Of a stretch of 64,000 bases of DNA, positions 1 to 8,925 are shown piece after piece (within the stretch, counting starts at the first letter, position 1; the number at the start of each line of letters is the position of its first letter). The DNA lies in assembly GCF_023736115.1 (NCBI RefSeq), contig NZ_JAKQZC010000003.1, positions 552,879 through 616,878 of the forward strand, written 5' to 3'. The position numbers and the translations under genes are program-made. Source of the DNA: Salinicola avicenniae (GTDB lineage: Bacteria > Pseudomonadota > Gammaproteobacteria > Pseudomonadales > Halomonadaceae). The notes below the pieces were generated by a model. That model saw only the letters and a program-made list of their open reading frames with translations. It did no database searches and was not told the DNA's origin.

Positions 1-1
1 G

Positions 2-370
2 GCGAGCGCGGCGATTCCCGTCATGCCGCTCTACATCTCCATGGTCTACAAGGTGATGAAGGAGCAGGGCGTTCACGAGGGCACCATCGATCAGCTCAAT
101 CGCCTGTTCAAGGATCGGCTCTATATCGACGGCGATGCGCCGGTGGACGAGGCGGGCCGGCTGCGACTGGACGACTGGGAGCTGCGCGACGACATCCAGC
201 AGGCATGCAAGGATCTGTGGCCGCAGGTGACCAGCGACAACCTGTTCGCGCTGACCGACTATGCCGGTTACAAGCACGAGTTCCTCAAGCTGTTTGGCTT
301 CGAGCGCGATGATGTCGATTACGACGCGGAAGTGGATCCGGCCGTCGAATTCGACGTCGTTCAGGTCTGA
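2..370 (+). CDS. fabV: Enoyl-ACP reductase FabV, 3' end (partial)
   Basis: C-terminal 122 residues of a FabV-type trans-2-enoyl-ACP/CoA reductase, the last reductive step of the fatty-acid elongation cycle, NADH-dependent and cytosolic. The gene enters from the left edge, so about 280 of the usual 400 residues, including the Rossmann fold and catalytic Tyr/Lys, are outside. What is visible is the conserved tail: [15 protein letters not shown], the [12 protein letters not shown] segment, and the [16 protein letters not shown] block that is highly characteristic of FabV. The stop codon is followed after 26 bases by the next gene on the same strand. No terminator is seen in between. Confidence 0.93.
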   Translation, partial: ASAAIPVMPLYISMVYKVMKEQGVHEGTIDQLNRLFKDRLYIDGDAPVDEAGRLRLDDWELRDDIQQACKDLWPQVTSDNLFALTDYAGYKHEFLKLFGFERDDVDYDAEVDPAVEFDVVQV

Positions 371-396
371 GCCGCAGCGGCTCTGATGCTGCGACC

Positions 397-1368
397 ATGA
401 GTGCAGACGTCGCCCCGCGCCAGGCGGGGTTCCTGATGTTGCCGGGCTTCTCGCTGATCGCACAGGCCTGTGCGATCGAGCCGCTGGTGGTCGCCAACGC
501 GCTGGCCGACCGCCGGCTCTATGCGGTCACCACCTTTGGCGTCGCCGGTCGTGGTGTCAAGAGCGTAGCCGAGCTATCGCTCTCGCCCGAGAGCGTTGCC
601 GGCAGCGATGCACGGCCCCTCGACATGCTTTTCGTCTGCGCGCCGCCACCGACCACGGCACGCGACGAAGCCGATGATAGGCTGATGGCCTGGCTGCGTC
701 GTCTGGCGCAGCGTGGGGTGACGCTCGGTGGCATCGCCGGCGGCACCTACTGGCTGGCACGAGCCGGGGTGCTCGACGGCTACCGGGCGTCGATCCCCTA
801 TGCCAGCGCCGAAGCGTTTGCCCAAGCCTTCCCGGCGGTTCAGGTAACCCATCAGCTGTTCGAGATCGACCGGGATCGCCTCACCTGTGGGGGCGGCACG
901 GCGGCGATGGATATGCTGATGACCCTGATCGGGCAGCAGCAGGACGCAGCCCTCGCGCAGCGGATCTCCGAACACTTCGTCTGCGAACGCATTCGCATGG
1001 GCGACGAACCTCAGCAGGTGTCGCTGCGTTCCCGTCTAGGACACGCGCCGCAGAGTCTGGTCGATGCCGTGTCGCTGATGGAAGCCAATATCGAGGAGCC
1101 GCTGACCACGCACGAACTGGCGGCGCACCTCGGTATTTCGCGGCGCCAACTGGAGCGGCTGTTCAAGAAGCACCTTCAGGCCGTGCCCAGCCGTTATTAC
1201 CTCAACCTGCGCCTGCAACGGGCCCGTCGCCAGCTGCGGGAGAGCGATCTGGCGGTGGGGGATATCGCCCTGGCGACCGGGTTCTCTTCCGGGGCGCATT
1301 TCTCTACCGCTTACCGCCATCATTTCGGCATCAGCCCGCGCGACGAGCGTCTGACGGGAGAGCGCTGA
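397..1368 (+). CDS. GlxA-type AraC family transcriptional regulator
   Basis: A 323-residue regulator with an N-terminal DJ-1/PfpI (class I amidotransferase-like) domain at about residues 8-185 and a C-terminal AraC/XylS double helix-turn-helix at about 220-318 (HELAAHLGISRRQLERLFK and GDIALATGFSSGAHFSTAYR). This architecture is that of the GlxA/CdhR/GbdR group, which in pseudomonads controls catabolism of carnitine, betaine or arginine; the effector here cannot be told. The nucleophile position of the amidase domain is not conserved in this family and it is expected to bind a ligand rather than cleave one. The start lacks a clear Shine-Dalgarno sequence. The stop overlaps the ampD start by one base. 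Confidence 0.88.
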   Translation: MSADVAPRQAGFLMLPGFSLIAQACAIEPLVVANALADRRLYAVTTFGVAGRGVKSVAELSLSPESVAGSDARPLDMLFVCAPPPTTARDEADDRLMAWLRRLAQRGVTLGGIAGGTYWLARAGVLDGYRASIPYASAEAFAQAFPAVQVTHQLFEIDRDRLTCGGGTAAMDMLMTLIGQQQDAALAQRISEHFVCERIRMGDEPQQVSLRSRLGHAPQSLVDAVSLMEANIEEPLTTHELAAHLGISRRQLERLFKKHLQAVPSRYYLNLRLQRARRQLRESDLAVGDIALATGFSSGAHFSTAYRHHFGISPRDERLTGER

Positions 1369-1946
1369 TGTCCTGCGAGGCCGACATGACGATCGATGAC
1401 CACTGGCTCGCCGAAGCAAGGCGCGTACCTTCGCCGAATGCCAATGCTCGCCCCGACGGCGAGATATCCGCCGTGGTGCTGCACGGTATCAGTCTGCCGC
1501 CGGGGGAATTCGGCGGCGAGGCGATCGAACGGCTCTTCACCAATACGCTCGATCCGGCGGCACATCCTGCCTTCGAGCCGATTGCGGCGTTGCGGGTTTC
1601 CGCCCACCTGTTGATTCGTCGCGATGGCGAAATCGTGCAGTTCGTGCCGTTCGATCGCCGGGCTTGGCACGCGGGACGCTCACGCTGGTGCGATGCCGGG
1701 CGCTGGCGCGAGGGGCTCAACGACTTCACCATCGGCATCGAGCTCGAAGGCACCGACGAGACTCCTTATCGCGAGGCGCAGTATCGAGCGCTGGCGGGTG
1801 TGATCCGAACGCTGTACCAGCACTACCCCGATATCGACGGCGATCGGCTGACCGGACATGCGCACATCGCGCCCCTGCGCAAGACCGATCCCGGCGGCGC
1901 TTTCGATTGGGCCTATCTGCAGCGTTGCCTGACATCGCGGGGCTGA
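1368..1946 (+). CDS. ampD: 1,6-anhydro-N-acetylmuramyl-L-alanine amidase AmpD
   Basis: A 192-residue cytosolic zinc amidase of peptidoglycan recycling that removes the peptide from anhydro-muropeptides; its loss in many gammaproteobacteria derepresses AmpC beta-lactamase. The amidase_2 fold is recognisable, with a zinc-ligand His in VVLHGIS near residue 38 and the C-terminal His/Asp ligands in GHAHIAPLRKTDPG near residues 163-175. Length matches the family. The ATG at 1368 overlaps the stop of the upstream regulator; a second ATG at 1386 would give a product closer to the E. coli N-terminus. The two genes are probably co-transcribed. Confidence 0.93.
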   Translation: MSCEADMTIDDHWLAEARRVPSPNANARPDGEISAVVLHGISLPPGEFGGEAIERLFTNTLDPAAHPAFEPIAALRVSAHLLIRRDGEIVQFVPFDRRAWHAGRSRWCDAGRWREGLNDFTIGIELEGTDETPYREAQYRALAGVIRTLYQHYPDIDGDRLTGHAHIAPLRKTDPGGAFDWAYLQRCLTSRG

Positions 1947-2309
1947 GTGCTAGGCTGATCAGTCGGACGCTTCTCGGCGTGATCTCAGTGCGTAAAAAGA
2001 CTACATGCGCGCTAACAACGACATCGTTCTGCGGGAGTCCGCTCAAGCGATTGATGTTGCGGCATTTGGGCGCACTCTCTGGCGTGATAGACGCGTCTGT
2101 GAATTGGCACGAGACAGCGTTTGCGGTATCTTCTTCGCCTGATTTTCTGCGTCACGCACGCCCGCTGTAATTCAGTTACAGCCGAACAATCTCGGAAAAC
2201 GGCCCCACAAGAGTCGTACCCGCACCGAAGAGCGCATATCCAAGCCCCGCTGCGGCTACCCGCCATGGCCGGGCGAATGGCAAACCTTTTCCCATTCGGA
2301 GAGTTGTCT
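1947..2309. promoter_or_regulatory. aceE upstream region with operator-like palindrome
   Basis: A 363-base gap without a convincing gene. It holds a perfect inverted repeat, GCTGTAATTCAGTTACAGC (2164-2182, 7-bp arms, 5-base centre), about 130 bases before aceE. It does not resemble the PdhR operator of E. coli (ATTGGT...ACCAAT), and no pdhR gene is adjacent. The aceE ribosome site (GGAGAG, about 2298-2303) ends the region. Promoter hexamers could not be assigned with confidence. Confidence 0.4.
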
Positions 2310-5000
2310 ATGAGTCTGGAGACACGAGAAGATCTCGATCCGGTCGAAACCACGGAATGGCTGGATTCCTTGGCCTCGGTCGTCGAGCATGAGGGCGAAG
2401 AGCGCGCTCGGTACATCCTGAGTCGGCTGGCGGATCGCCTGCGTCGTGATGGCTCTTCACCGCCGTTTTCCGGCACCACGCCGCACCGCAACACGATCCC
2501 GGTTCATCGCGAAGCGAAGATCCCCGGTGACATGTTCATCGAGCGCAAGATCCGCTCGGCGATTCGCTGGAACGCGATGGTCCAGGTGCTGCGGGCCAAC
2601 AAGAAGCACAAGGGGCTGGGCGGGCATATCGCCAGCTACCAGTCCAGCGCGACGCTCTACGAAGTCGGTTTCAACCACTTCTTCCGCGCCGACAATGGCG
2701 ATCACAAGGGTGATCTGCTTTATATCCAGGGTCACGTGACGCCGGGCATCTACGCGCGCTCCTTCCTGGAAGGTCGTCTGACCGACGAGCAGATGGACAC
2801 CTTCCGTCAGGAAGTGGACGGCGAGGGCCTGCCCTCGTACCCGCACCCGTACCTGATGCCGGACTACTGGCAGTTCCCCACCGTCTCCATGGGGCTGGGG
2901 CCGATCCAGGCGATCTATCAAGCCCACGTGATGAAGTATCTCAACTCGCGTGAGCTCGAGGACATGAAGGACCGCAAGGTCTGGGCCTTCCTCGGCGACG
3001 GCGAGTGCGACGAGCCGGAGTCGCTGGGCGCGCTGCACCTGGCAAGCCGTGAAAAGCTCGACAACCTGATCTTCGTCATCAACTGCAACCTGCAGCGTCT
3101 CGACGGTCCGGTACGCGGCAACTCCCGCGTCATCGACGAGCTCGAAGGTGTCTTCCGCGGTGCCGGCTGGAACGTGATCAAGGTCGTCTGGGGCGGTCTG
3201 TGGGATCCGCTGTTCGAACAGGACACCAAGGGCATGCTGCAGAAGCGCATGGACGAGGCGGTCGACGGCGAATACCAGAACTACAAGGCACAAGGCGGCA
3301 AGTACACCCGCGATCAGTTCTTCGGCAAGTACGAAGAGACTGCCGAGATGGTCAAGGACTACTCCGACGAGGAAGTCTTCCGTCTCAACCGTGGTGGTCA
3401 TGATCCGCAGAAGGTCTATGCGGCCTACCACGAGGCGGTGAACAACGCCAATGGTCGTCCCACCGTGGTTCTGGCGCACACCGTCAAGGGCTACGGCATG
3501 GGTGGCGGCCACGGCGAAGCCGACATGGAAGCGCACCAGATCAAGTCCATGGACACCGATGCGCTCAAGGCCTTCCGCGATCGTTTCGGTATTCCAGTCT
3601 CGGACAAACAGATCGAGAGCGGCGATATTCCGTACTACAAGCCGGAAGACGACAGCCCGGAGATGAAGTATCTGCATCTCCAGCGCGAGAAGCTCGGCGG
3701 CTTCCTGCCGGCGCGAAAGGCCGACTTCGAGGCGATGGAGATCCCCGGCCTCGACGACAAGATGTTCGCGACCCAGCTCAAGGGCTCCGGCGATCGCGAG
3801 ATCTCGACCACGATGTCCTTCGTGCGTGTGCTTAACGGCCTGGTCAAGCACAAGCAGCTCGGGTCGCGCGTGGTGCCGATCATTCCCGACGAAGCGCGCA
3901 CGTTCGGCATGGAAGGCATGTTCCGTCAGCTCGGTATCTACGCGGCCGAAGGCCAGAAGTACGAGCCGATGGATGCCGGCCAGATCATGTACTACCGCGA
4001 AGATCAGAAAGGTCAGATCCTCGAGGAAGGCATTACCGAAGCCGGTTCCATGTCGGCGTGGATCGCCGCGGCGACTGCCTATGCCAACCACCATCTGCCG
4101 CTGATCCCGTTCTACGTCTACTACTCGATGTTCGGCTATCAGCGCATCGGCGATCTGGTCTGGGCCGCCGGCGATCTGCAGGCGCGTGGTTTCATGATCG
4201 GCGGTACCGCAGGGCGGACCACCATCAACGGCGAAGGCCTGCAGCACCAGGATGGCCACAGCCATATCCTGATGTCCACGGTGCCGACCTGTCGCGCCTA
4301 CGACCCCTGCTACGGCCACGAGCTGGCGGTCATCCTGCAGGACGGTCTGAAGCGGATGTACCAGGATAAGGAAAACTGCTTCTACTACCTGACCGTGATG
4401 AACGAGAACTACGCCCATCCGGAAGCGCCGGAAGGTTGCGAAGAGGGCATCGTTCGCGGCATGTACCGGCTCAAGGCGGGCGAGTCCTCCGGCAAGAAGA
4501 AGCAGCCGCGCGTTCAGCTCATGGGTAGCGGCACGATCCTGCGCGAAGTCGAGGCCGCGGCCGAGATGCTCGCCGAGGAGCACGGTGTCGTCGCCGATAT
4601 CTGGAGCGTGACCAGCTTCAACGAGCTGCGTCGCGAAGCGCTCGAGTACGATCGTCAGCAGTTCCTCGATTACGACGAGAAGCGCGAAAAGCCGTGGGTG
4701 ACGCAGCAGCTCGAGAGTGTCGAGGGGCCGGTCATCGCGTCCACCGACTACATGAAGCTCTACGCTGACCAGATTCGTGCCTGGGTCCCGAACGACTTCC
4801 ACGTTCTGGGTACCGATGGCTTCGGACGGTCGGACACGCGGGAACAGCTGCGTCACTTCTTCGAAGTCGACCGCTACTACGTGACCATTCAGGCGCTGCG
4901 TGCCCTGGCCAACCGTGGCGAGATCGACGCCAAGGTCGTGGTCGATGCCATGAAGAAGTATGGCCTCGATCCTGCCAAGCCCAGCCCGCTGGTGTCTTGA
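2310..5000 (+). CDS. aceE: Pyruvate dehydrogenase E1 component AceE
   Basis: An 896-residue homodimeric-type E1 subunit that decarboxylates pyruvate with thiamine diphosphate and passes the acetyl group to the lipoyl domains of AceF. The thiamine diphosphate motif runs from GDGECDEPESLGALH to FVINCNLQ (about residues 228-265), and the C-terminal part carries the expected GGTAGRTTINGEGLQHQDGH block. Length is close to E. coli AceE (887). The start at 2310 is chosen because GGAGAG lies 6-7 bases upstream and the protein then begins as in relatives; the reading frame stays open upstream to 2121 without conserved sequence. aceF follows after 120 bases. Confidence 0.97.
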   Translation: MSLETREDLDPVETTEWLDSLASVVEHEGEERARYILSRLADRLRRDGSSPPFSGTTPHRNTIPVHREAKIPGDMFIERKIRSAIRWNAMVQVLRANKKHKGLGGHIASYQSSATLYEVGFNHFFRADNGDHKGDLLYIQGHVTPGIYARSFLEGRLTDEQMDTFRQEVDGEGLPSYPHPYLMPDYWQFPTVSMGLGPIQAIYQAHVMKYLNSRELEDMKDRKVWAFLGDGECDEPESLGALHLASREKLDNLIFVINCNLQRLDGPVRGNSRVIDELEGVFRGAGWNVIKVVWGGLWDPLFEQDTKGMLQKRMDEAVDGEYQNYKAQGGKYTRDQFFGKYEETAEMVKDYSDEEVFRLNRGGHDPQKVYAAYHEAVNNANGRPTVVLAHTVKGYGMGGGHGEADMEAHQIKSMDTDALKAFRDRFGIPVSDKQIESGDIPYYKPEDDSPEMKYLHLQREKLGGFLPARKADFEAMEIPGLDDKMFATQLKGSGDREISTTMSFVRVLNGLVKHKQLGSRVVPIIPDEARTFGMEGMFRQLGIYAAEGQKYEPMDAGQIMYYREDQKGQILEEGITEAGSMSAWIAAATAYANHHLPLIPFYVYYSMFGYQRIGDLVWAAGDLQARGFMIGGTAGRTTINGEGLQHQDGHSHILMSTVPTCRAYDPCYGHELAVILQDGLKRMYQDKENCFYYLTVMNENYAHPEAPEGCEEGIVRGMYRLKAGESSGKKKQPRVQLMGSGTILREVEAAAEMLAEEHGVVADIWSVTSFNELRREALEYDRQQFLDYDEKREKPWVTQQLESVEGPVIASTDYMKLYADQIRAWVPNDFHVLGTDGFGRSDTREQLRHFFEVDRYYVTIQALRALANRGEIDAKVVVDAMKKYGLDPAKPSPLVS

Positions 5001-5034
5001 ACAGCGGCGGTTATCCTGAAGGAAACGTCAAGGT

Positions 5035-5059
5035 GCCGCCGTCGCGGGTCGACGGCGGC
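5035..5059 (+). other. Strong hairpin between aceE and aceF
   Basis: GCCGCCGTCG and CGACGGCGGC form a perfect 10-bp stem around a 5-base loop, 35 bases after the aceE stop and 62 bases before the aceF start. No T-run follows, so it is unlikely to be an ordinary terminator. An mRNA stability element or partial attenuator that sets the E1:E2 ratio is possible. Confidence 0.5.
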
Positions 5060-5120
5060 CGGATAGCCTGATGTAGCCGGTGGCCCCCGGGCGGCCTGGC
5101 AGATGAAGAGGAGCGCGACC

Positions 5121-7205
5121 TTGAGTAGCGAAATCATCAAAGTTCCCGACATCGGTGGCAGCACCGATGTCGAAATCATCGAGATTCCGGTGAGCGTCGG
5201 TGATGTTATCGCCGCCGAAGACACCATTATCACGCTGGAATCCGACAAGGCCAGCATGGACGTACCGGCGCCTAAGGGCGGCAAGGTCGTCAAGATCCTG
5301 GTCAAGGAAGGCGATACCGTCTCCGAAGGCGACGATATTCTCGAGCTGGAAGCGGAAGGCGGCGGCGAAGATGACGCCGAGGCGTCTACCGAAGGCGACG
5401 AATCCGCCGCCCAGGATGACGCCGAGTCGGAAAAGAACGACGACGCATCCGGAAAGGCCGAGTCCAAGCCGGCTGCCAAGAAGTCCAGCGGCGGCGGTAA
5501 GCGCACCGTCGAGGTGAAGGTGCCGGATATCGGCGGCAGCGAAGGCGTCGAGATCATCGAAGTCCCGGTCAGCGAAGGCGACGAGATCAGCGAGGAAGAC
5601 ACGCTGATCACGCTGGAGTCCGACAAGGCGTCGATGGACGTGCCGAGCCCCTACAGCGGCAAGATCGTCTCGCTCTCTATCAAGGAGGGCGATAGCGTCT
5701 CCGAAGGCGACGTCATCGGTACCATGGAGATCGCTGGTGAAGGCGATGACGAGGCCGAAGAAGACGCGCCGGCCGAAGACGCCGCCAGCGACAGCGCTGA
5801 GTCCGACACGGCCGAAGACGCGGATGACGCCGAGGCAGAAGAGGCCGAAACCGGTGGTCGCCAGGAGATCCGTGTTCCCGATATCGGCGGCAGCGATGGC
5901 GTCGAGATCATCGAAGTCGCGATCAGCGAAGGCGACGAGATCAACGAGGAAGACACGTTGATCACGCTGGAGTCCGATAAGGCATCGATGGACGTGCCGA
6001 GTCCGTTCAAGGGCAAGGTCGTCGAGGTGTCGGTCAAAGAAGGTGACAGCGTCTCCGAAGGCGATCTGATCGGTTATGTCGAAGTGGCTGGTGCCAAGAA
6101 GGCGGCGAAGAAGCCGGCTTCCGGCGGCAAGTCTGCCGATGCCGGTGCCAAGAAAGGCGGCGACGCCAAGCCGAGCGCGGACAAGGCCGATAGCGGTCAA
6201 TCGCCGAAGCGTGCGGAGTACACCGGCGAGCCGAGCCCGGAAGCGCGCGAGAAGCACGGCGACGACAAGGGCGCCGGTGCCGGCGTGCATGCTGGCCCGG
6301 CGGTGCGCAAGCTGGCACGCGAGCTGGGCGTCGATCTGGGCGAGGTCAAGGGTTCCGGACCCAAGGGCCGAATCCTCAAGGACGACGTCGACGGCTTCGT
6401 CAAGCAAGTGATGAAAGCCCGTAAGAGCGGCGGTGGCGCGGCGGCAGCGCCGGCAGCTAGCGGCGGCGCAGGCATTCCGCCGGTACCGGCGGTCGATTTC
6501 AGCCAGTTTGGCGAAATCGAAGAGAAGTCGATGGGCCGTCTCATGAAGGCCGGGGCGACCAATCTGCATCGCAGCTGGCTCAACGTGCCGCACGTCACCC
6601 AGTTCGACGAGGCGGACATCAGCGAGCTGGAAGCCTTCCGCAAGGCGATGAAGGACGAGGCGCAGCAGCAGGGCGCCAAGCTCACGCCGTTGCCGTTCAT
6701 GATCAAGGCTGCTGCCAAGGCACTCGAGAAGTTTCCGCAGTTCAACGTCTCGCTGCACCCGGACGGCGACAAGATCATCCAGAAGAAGTACTTCCATATC
6801 GGCGTCGCGGTCGATACGCCGAACGGCCTGATGGTACCGGTAATCCGTAACGTGGATCAGAAGGGCATCATCGAGCTGGCGAAAGAGGTGATCGATCTCG
6901 CCGGGCGCGCCCAGCAGGGCAAGCTCAAGCGCGACGAGATGCAGGGTGGCTGCTTTACCATCTCGAGTCTTGGCTCGATCGGTGGTACGGCGTTCACGCC
7001 GATCGTCAACACGCCGGAAGTGGCGATCCTCGGGGTCTCCAAGTCGCAGATGAAACCGGTCTGGAACGGCTCGGAGTTCAAGCCGCGGCTGATGTGCCCG
7101 CTGTCGCTTTCCTACGACCACCGGGCGGTCAACGGGGCTGATGCGGCGCGCTTCACGGCCTACCTGGCGCAGGTGCTGACCGACATTCGTCGCATGCTCG
7201 TCTGA
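5121..7205 (+). CDS. aceF: Dihydrolipoyllysine acetyltransferase AceF (E2), TTG start
   Basis: A 694-residue E2 core subunit of pyruvate dehydrogenase. Three lipoyl domains are visible, each with an ESDKASMDV lipoylation site (lysines near residues 43, 169 and 287), separated by Ala/Glu/Asp-rich and Lys/Ala-rich linkers. An E1/E3-binding domain follows at about 388-424 (VHAGPAVRKLARELGVDL), then the catalytic domain ending in DHRAVNGADAARF. The catalytic motif reads HRxxNG with Asn where E. coli has Asp, as in the Azotobacter vinelandii E2. The TTG at 5121 is preferred over the in-frame ATG at 5103: AGAGGAG sits 7 bases before the TTG and family members begin MSSEIIKVPDIGG. Confidence 0.95.
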   Translation: MSSEIIKVPDIGGSTDVEIIEIPVSVGDVIAAEDTIITLESDKASMDVPAPKGGKVVKILVKEGDTVSEGDDILELEAEGGGEDDAEASTEGDESAAQDDAESEKNDDASGKAESKPAAKKSSGGGKRTVEVKVPDIGGSEGVEIIEVPVSEGDEISEEDTLITLESDKASMDVPSPYSGKIVSLSIKEGDSVSEGDVIGTMEIAGEGDDEAEEDAPAEDAASDSAESDTAEDADDAEAEEAETGGRQEIRVPDIGGSDGVEIIEVAISEGDEINEEDTLITLESDKASMDVPSPFKGKVVEVSVKEGDSVSEGDLIGYVEVAGAKKAAKKPASGGKSADAGAKKGGDAKPSADKADSGQSPKRAEYTGEPSPEAREKHGDDKGAGAGVHAGPAVRKLARELGVDLGEVKGSGPKGRILKDDVDGFVKQVMKARKSGGGAAAAPAASGGAGIPPVPAVDFSQFGEIEEKSMGRLMKAGATNLHRSWLNVPHVTQFDEADISELEAFRKAMKDEAQQQGAKLTPLPFMIKAAAKALEKFPQFNVSLHPDGDKIIQKKYFHIGVAVDTPNGLMVPVIRNVDQKGIIELAKEVIDLAGRAQQGKLKRDEMQGGCFTISSLGSIGGTAFTPIVNTPEVAILGVSKSQMKPVWNGSEFKPRLMCPLSLSYDHRAVNGADAARFTAYLAQVLTDIRRMLV

Positions 7206-7228
7206 TCCGGTCTCGCGCGGCCTGACCG

Positions 7229-7264
7229 ACGCCAGCGGCTCCTGCAGGAGCCGCTGGCGTTTTT
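7229..7264 (+). terminator. Terminator of the aceEF operon
   Basis: A 16-bp perfect stem (ACGCCAGCGGCTCCTG and its complement, 7229-7260) followed by a T-run, 24 bases after the aceF stop. Confidence 0.9.
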
Positions 7265-7430
7265 CGTTGCGGGCCCCAGCCCGCGTCACGCTGACACGCC
7301 CGCCGTGCGGCACCTTGTGTGCCGGCGCCACGGCAGGTATCGTCTTGAGCCATTACGATCTCTATCGCGTGTCGGCCCGACGTCATCGACGGTTCGCCGG
7401 GCCGACGCCACACTTCAAGGAGCAGCATCA

Positions 7431-8087
7431 ATGCGTTTGATTCTCTTGGGCGCCCCCGGCGCTGGGAAGGGTACCCAAGCTCAGTTCATCTGCGAGCACT
7501 ACCATATTCCGCAGATCTCGACTGGCGACATGCTGCGTGCCGCCGTCAAGGAAGGTAGTGAACTGGGGCTCAAGGTCAAGGAGACCATGAATAACGGTGG
7601 GCTGGTCTCCGACGACCTGATCATCGCGCTGGTCAAGGAGCGCATTGCGCAGCCCGACTGCGCCAATGGCTTCCTGTTCGACGGCTTCCCGCGGACGCTG
7701 CCGCAAGCCGATGCCATGAAGGATGCCGGTATCAAGCTGGATCACGTCGTCGAGATCGCAGTGGAAGACGAGGAAATCGTCAACCGCCTGTCCGGGCGTC
7801 GTGTGCATCCGGATTCCGGGCGCGTCTATCACGTTGACTACAAGCCGCCGCAGGAAGAAGGCAAGGACGACGTGACTGGCGAACCGCTGATCCAGCGCGA
7901 CGACGATAGCGAACAGACCGTGCGCCACCGCCTGTCGGTCTATCACGACCAGACCGAACCGCTGGTGGAGTATTACCAGAGCTGGGCGGCGCAGGAGCCC
8001 AGTGCCGCGCCGGCCTACCATCGTATCGCGGGTGTCGGCAGCGTCGACGAGATTCGTACCCAGGTTCTCGCCGCCCTCGAAAGCTGA
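7431..8087 (+). CDS. adk: Adenylate kinase
   Basis: A 218-residue cytosolic enzyme that interconverts ATP + AMP and 2 ADP. The P-loop [11 protein letters not shown] is at residues 7-17, the AMP-binding and core motif [13 protein letters not shown] near 81-93, and the LID domain ([16 protein letters not shown]) lacks the four-Cys zinc site, as in other Gram-negative enzymes. Length is typical (E. coli 214). The ATG is preceded by AAGGAG at good spacing; an upstream in-frame extension from 7305 has no conserved sequence. The gene lies between terminators, suggesting its own transcription unit. Confidence 0.97.
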   Translation: MRLILLGAPGAGKGTQAQFICEHYHIPQISTGDMLRAAVKEGSELGLKVKETMNNGGLVSDDLIIALVKERIAQPDCANGFLFDGFPRTLPQADAMKDAGIKLDHVVEIAVEDEEIVNRLSGRRVHPDSGRVYHVDYKPPQEEGKDDVTGEPLIQRDDDSEQTVRHRLSVYHDQTEPLVEYYQSWAAQEPSAAPAYHRIAGVGSVDEIRTQVLAALES

Positions 8088-8097
8088 TCTCTCGCTT

Positions 8098-8120
8098 CGC
8101 TCCGCCTTCGGGCGGAGCGT
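8098..8120 (+). terminator. Probable terminator after adk
   Basis: CGCTCCGCC-TTCG-GGCGGAGCG, a perfect 9-bp stem with a stable UUCG loop 10 bases after the adk stop. The following T-tract is interrupted, so termination may be partial. Confidence 0.65.
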
Positions 8121-8184
8121 TCGTTTCGGGTCGTCGAACAGGTATACTCGCCCCCTTCCTTTGCTGTCACGACCCGGGAAACCG

Positions 8185-8874
8185 ATGTCTACCCTGCTGG
8201 CCCTCGATGCCTCTTCTACCGCTTGCTCCTGCGCGCTATGGCAGGACGGCGACCTCGTTCATCGTTTCGAGATCGCGCCACGCGAACATACCCGCCTACT
8301 GTTGCCGATGATCGATGCCCTCCTGGCGGAGGGCGGTGTCTCGCTCGCGCAGCTCGATGCCATTGCCTATGGGCAGGGGCCAGGCTCCTTTACCGGGCTG
8401 CGGATCGCCGCAGGCGTGGCCCAGGGGCTTGCCTATGGGGCTGACCTGCCGCTGATGGGGATCTCGACCCTGGAGGCGCTGGCGCTCGCCGCGCATCGTC
8501 AATGGCATGCCCGGCACGTTATCGCGGCGCTCGATGCGCGTATGAACGAGATCTATGTCGGTGCATACCGCTGCCAGGATGGGAACGTCGAGGTCGTGCT
8601 CGAGGAGCGCGTCATCCCGCCAGAATCCCTGCACCTGCCTCCCGGCGGCGAAAAATGTGAGTGGCTGGGGATAGGCAGCGGTTGGCAACTTTTGTCTAAT
8701 ATACCTGTCGATGTAAAGGCTGCCTTGCCGCAGTGCCTCCCCGACGAACTACCGGCGGCGGAGGATATCGTTCGTCTTGCCGCCGCATCATGGGAACGTG
8801 GCTCGCGTGGTCGCGCACCTCACGAGGCAGTCCCGGTCTATCTGCGTGATGAGGTGGCATGGCGTAAGGCGTGA
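8185..8874 (+). CDS. tsaB: tRNA threonylcarbamoyladenosine biosynthesis protein TsaB
   Basis: A 229-residue ASKHA-fold protein (formerly YeaZ), partner of TsaD and TsaE in placing the t6A modification at position 37 of ANN-decoding tRNAs. Family landmarks are LLALDASSTACSCALW at the N-terminus, the HTRLLLPMIDALL helix, and YGQGPGSFTGLRIAAGVAQGLAYG. The start at 8185 gives the usual N-terminus; the frame is open further upstream but that part runs over the adk terminator and is not conserved. uppP follows after 51 bases on the same strand. Confidence 0.94.
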   Translation: MSTLLALDASSTACSCALWQDGDLVHRFEIAPREHTRLLLPMIDALLAEGGVSLAQLDAIAYGQGPGSFTGLRIAAGVAQGLAYGADLPLMGISTLEALALAAHRQWHARHVIAALDARMNEIYVGAYRCQDGNVEVVLEERVIPPESLHLPPGGEKCEWLGIGSGWQLLSNIPVDVKAALPQCLPDELPAAEDIVRLAAASWERGSRGRAPHEAVPVYLRDEVAWRKA

Positions 8875-8925
8875 ACGACGTAGGCCGCGTAACGCGGCCT
8901 CATCGAATAAGGATACTGACCGACA

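Noticed and set aside
2457..4856. 799-codon open frame antisense to aceE
   Set aside because: It mirrors the high-GC codon bias of aceE exactly, has no ribosome site, and its product is a His/Val/Leu-rich string without any domain.
5028..7331. 767-codon open frame antisense to aceF
   Set aside because: Repeats in it are the complement of the three lipoyl domains; no independent coding signal.
8000..8184. Longer tsaB starting inside adk
   Set aside because: The extension overlaps adk and its terminator and lacks family similarity; ATG 8185 gives the standard N-terminus.
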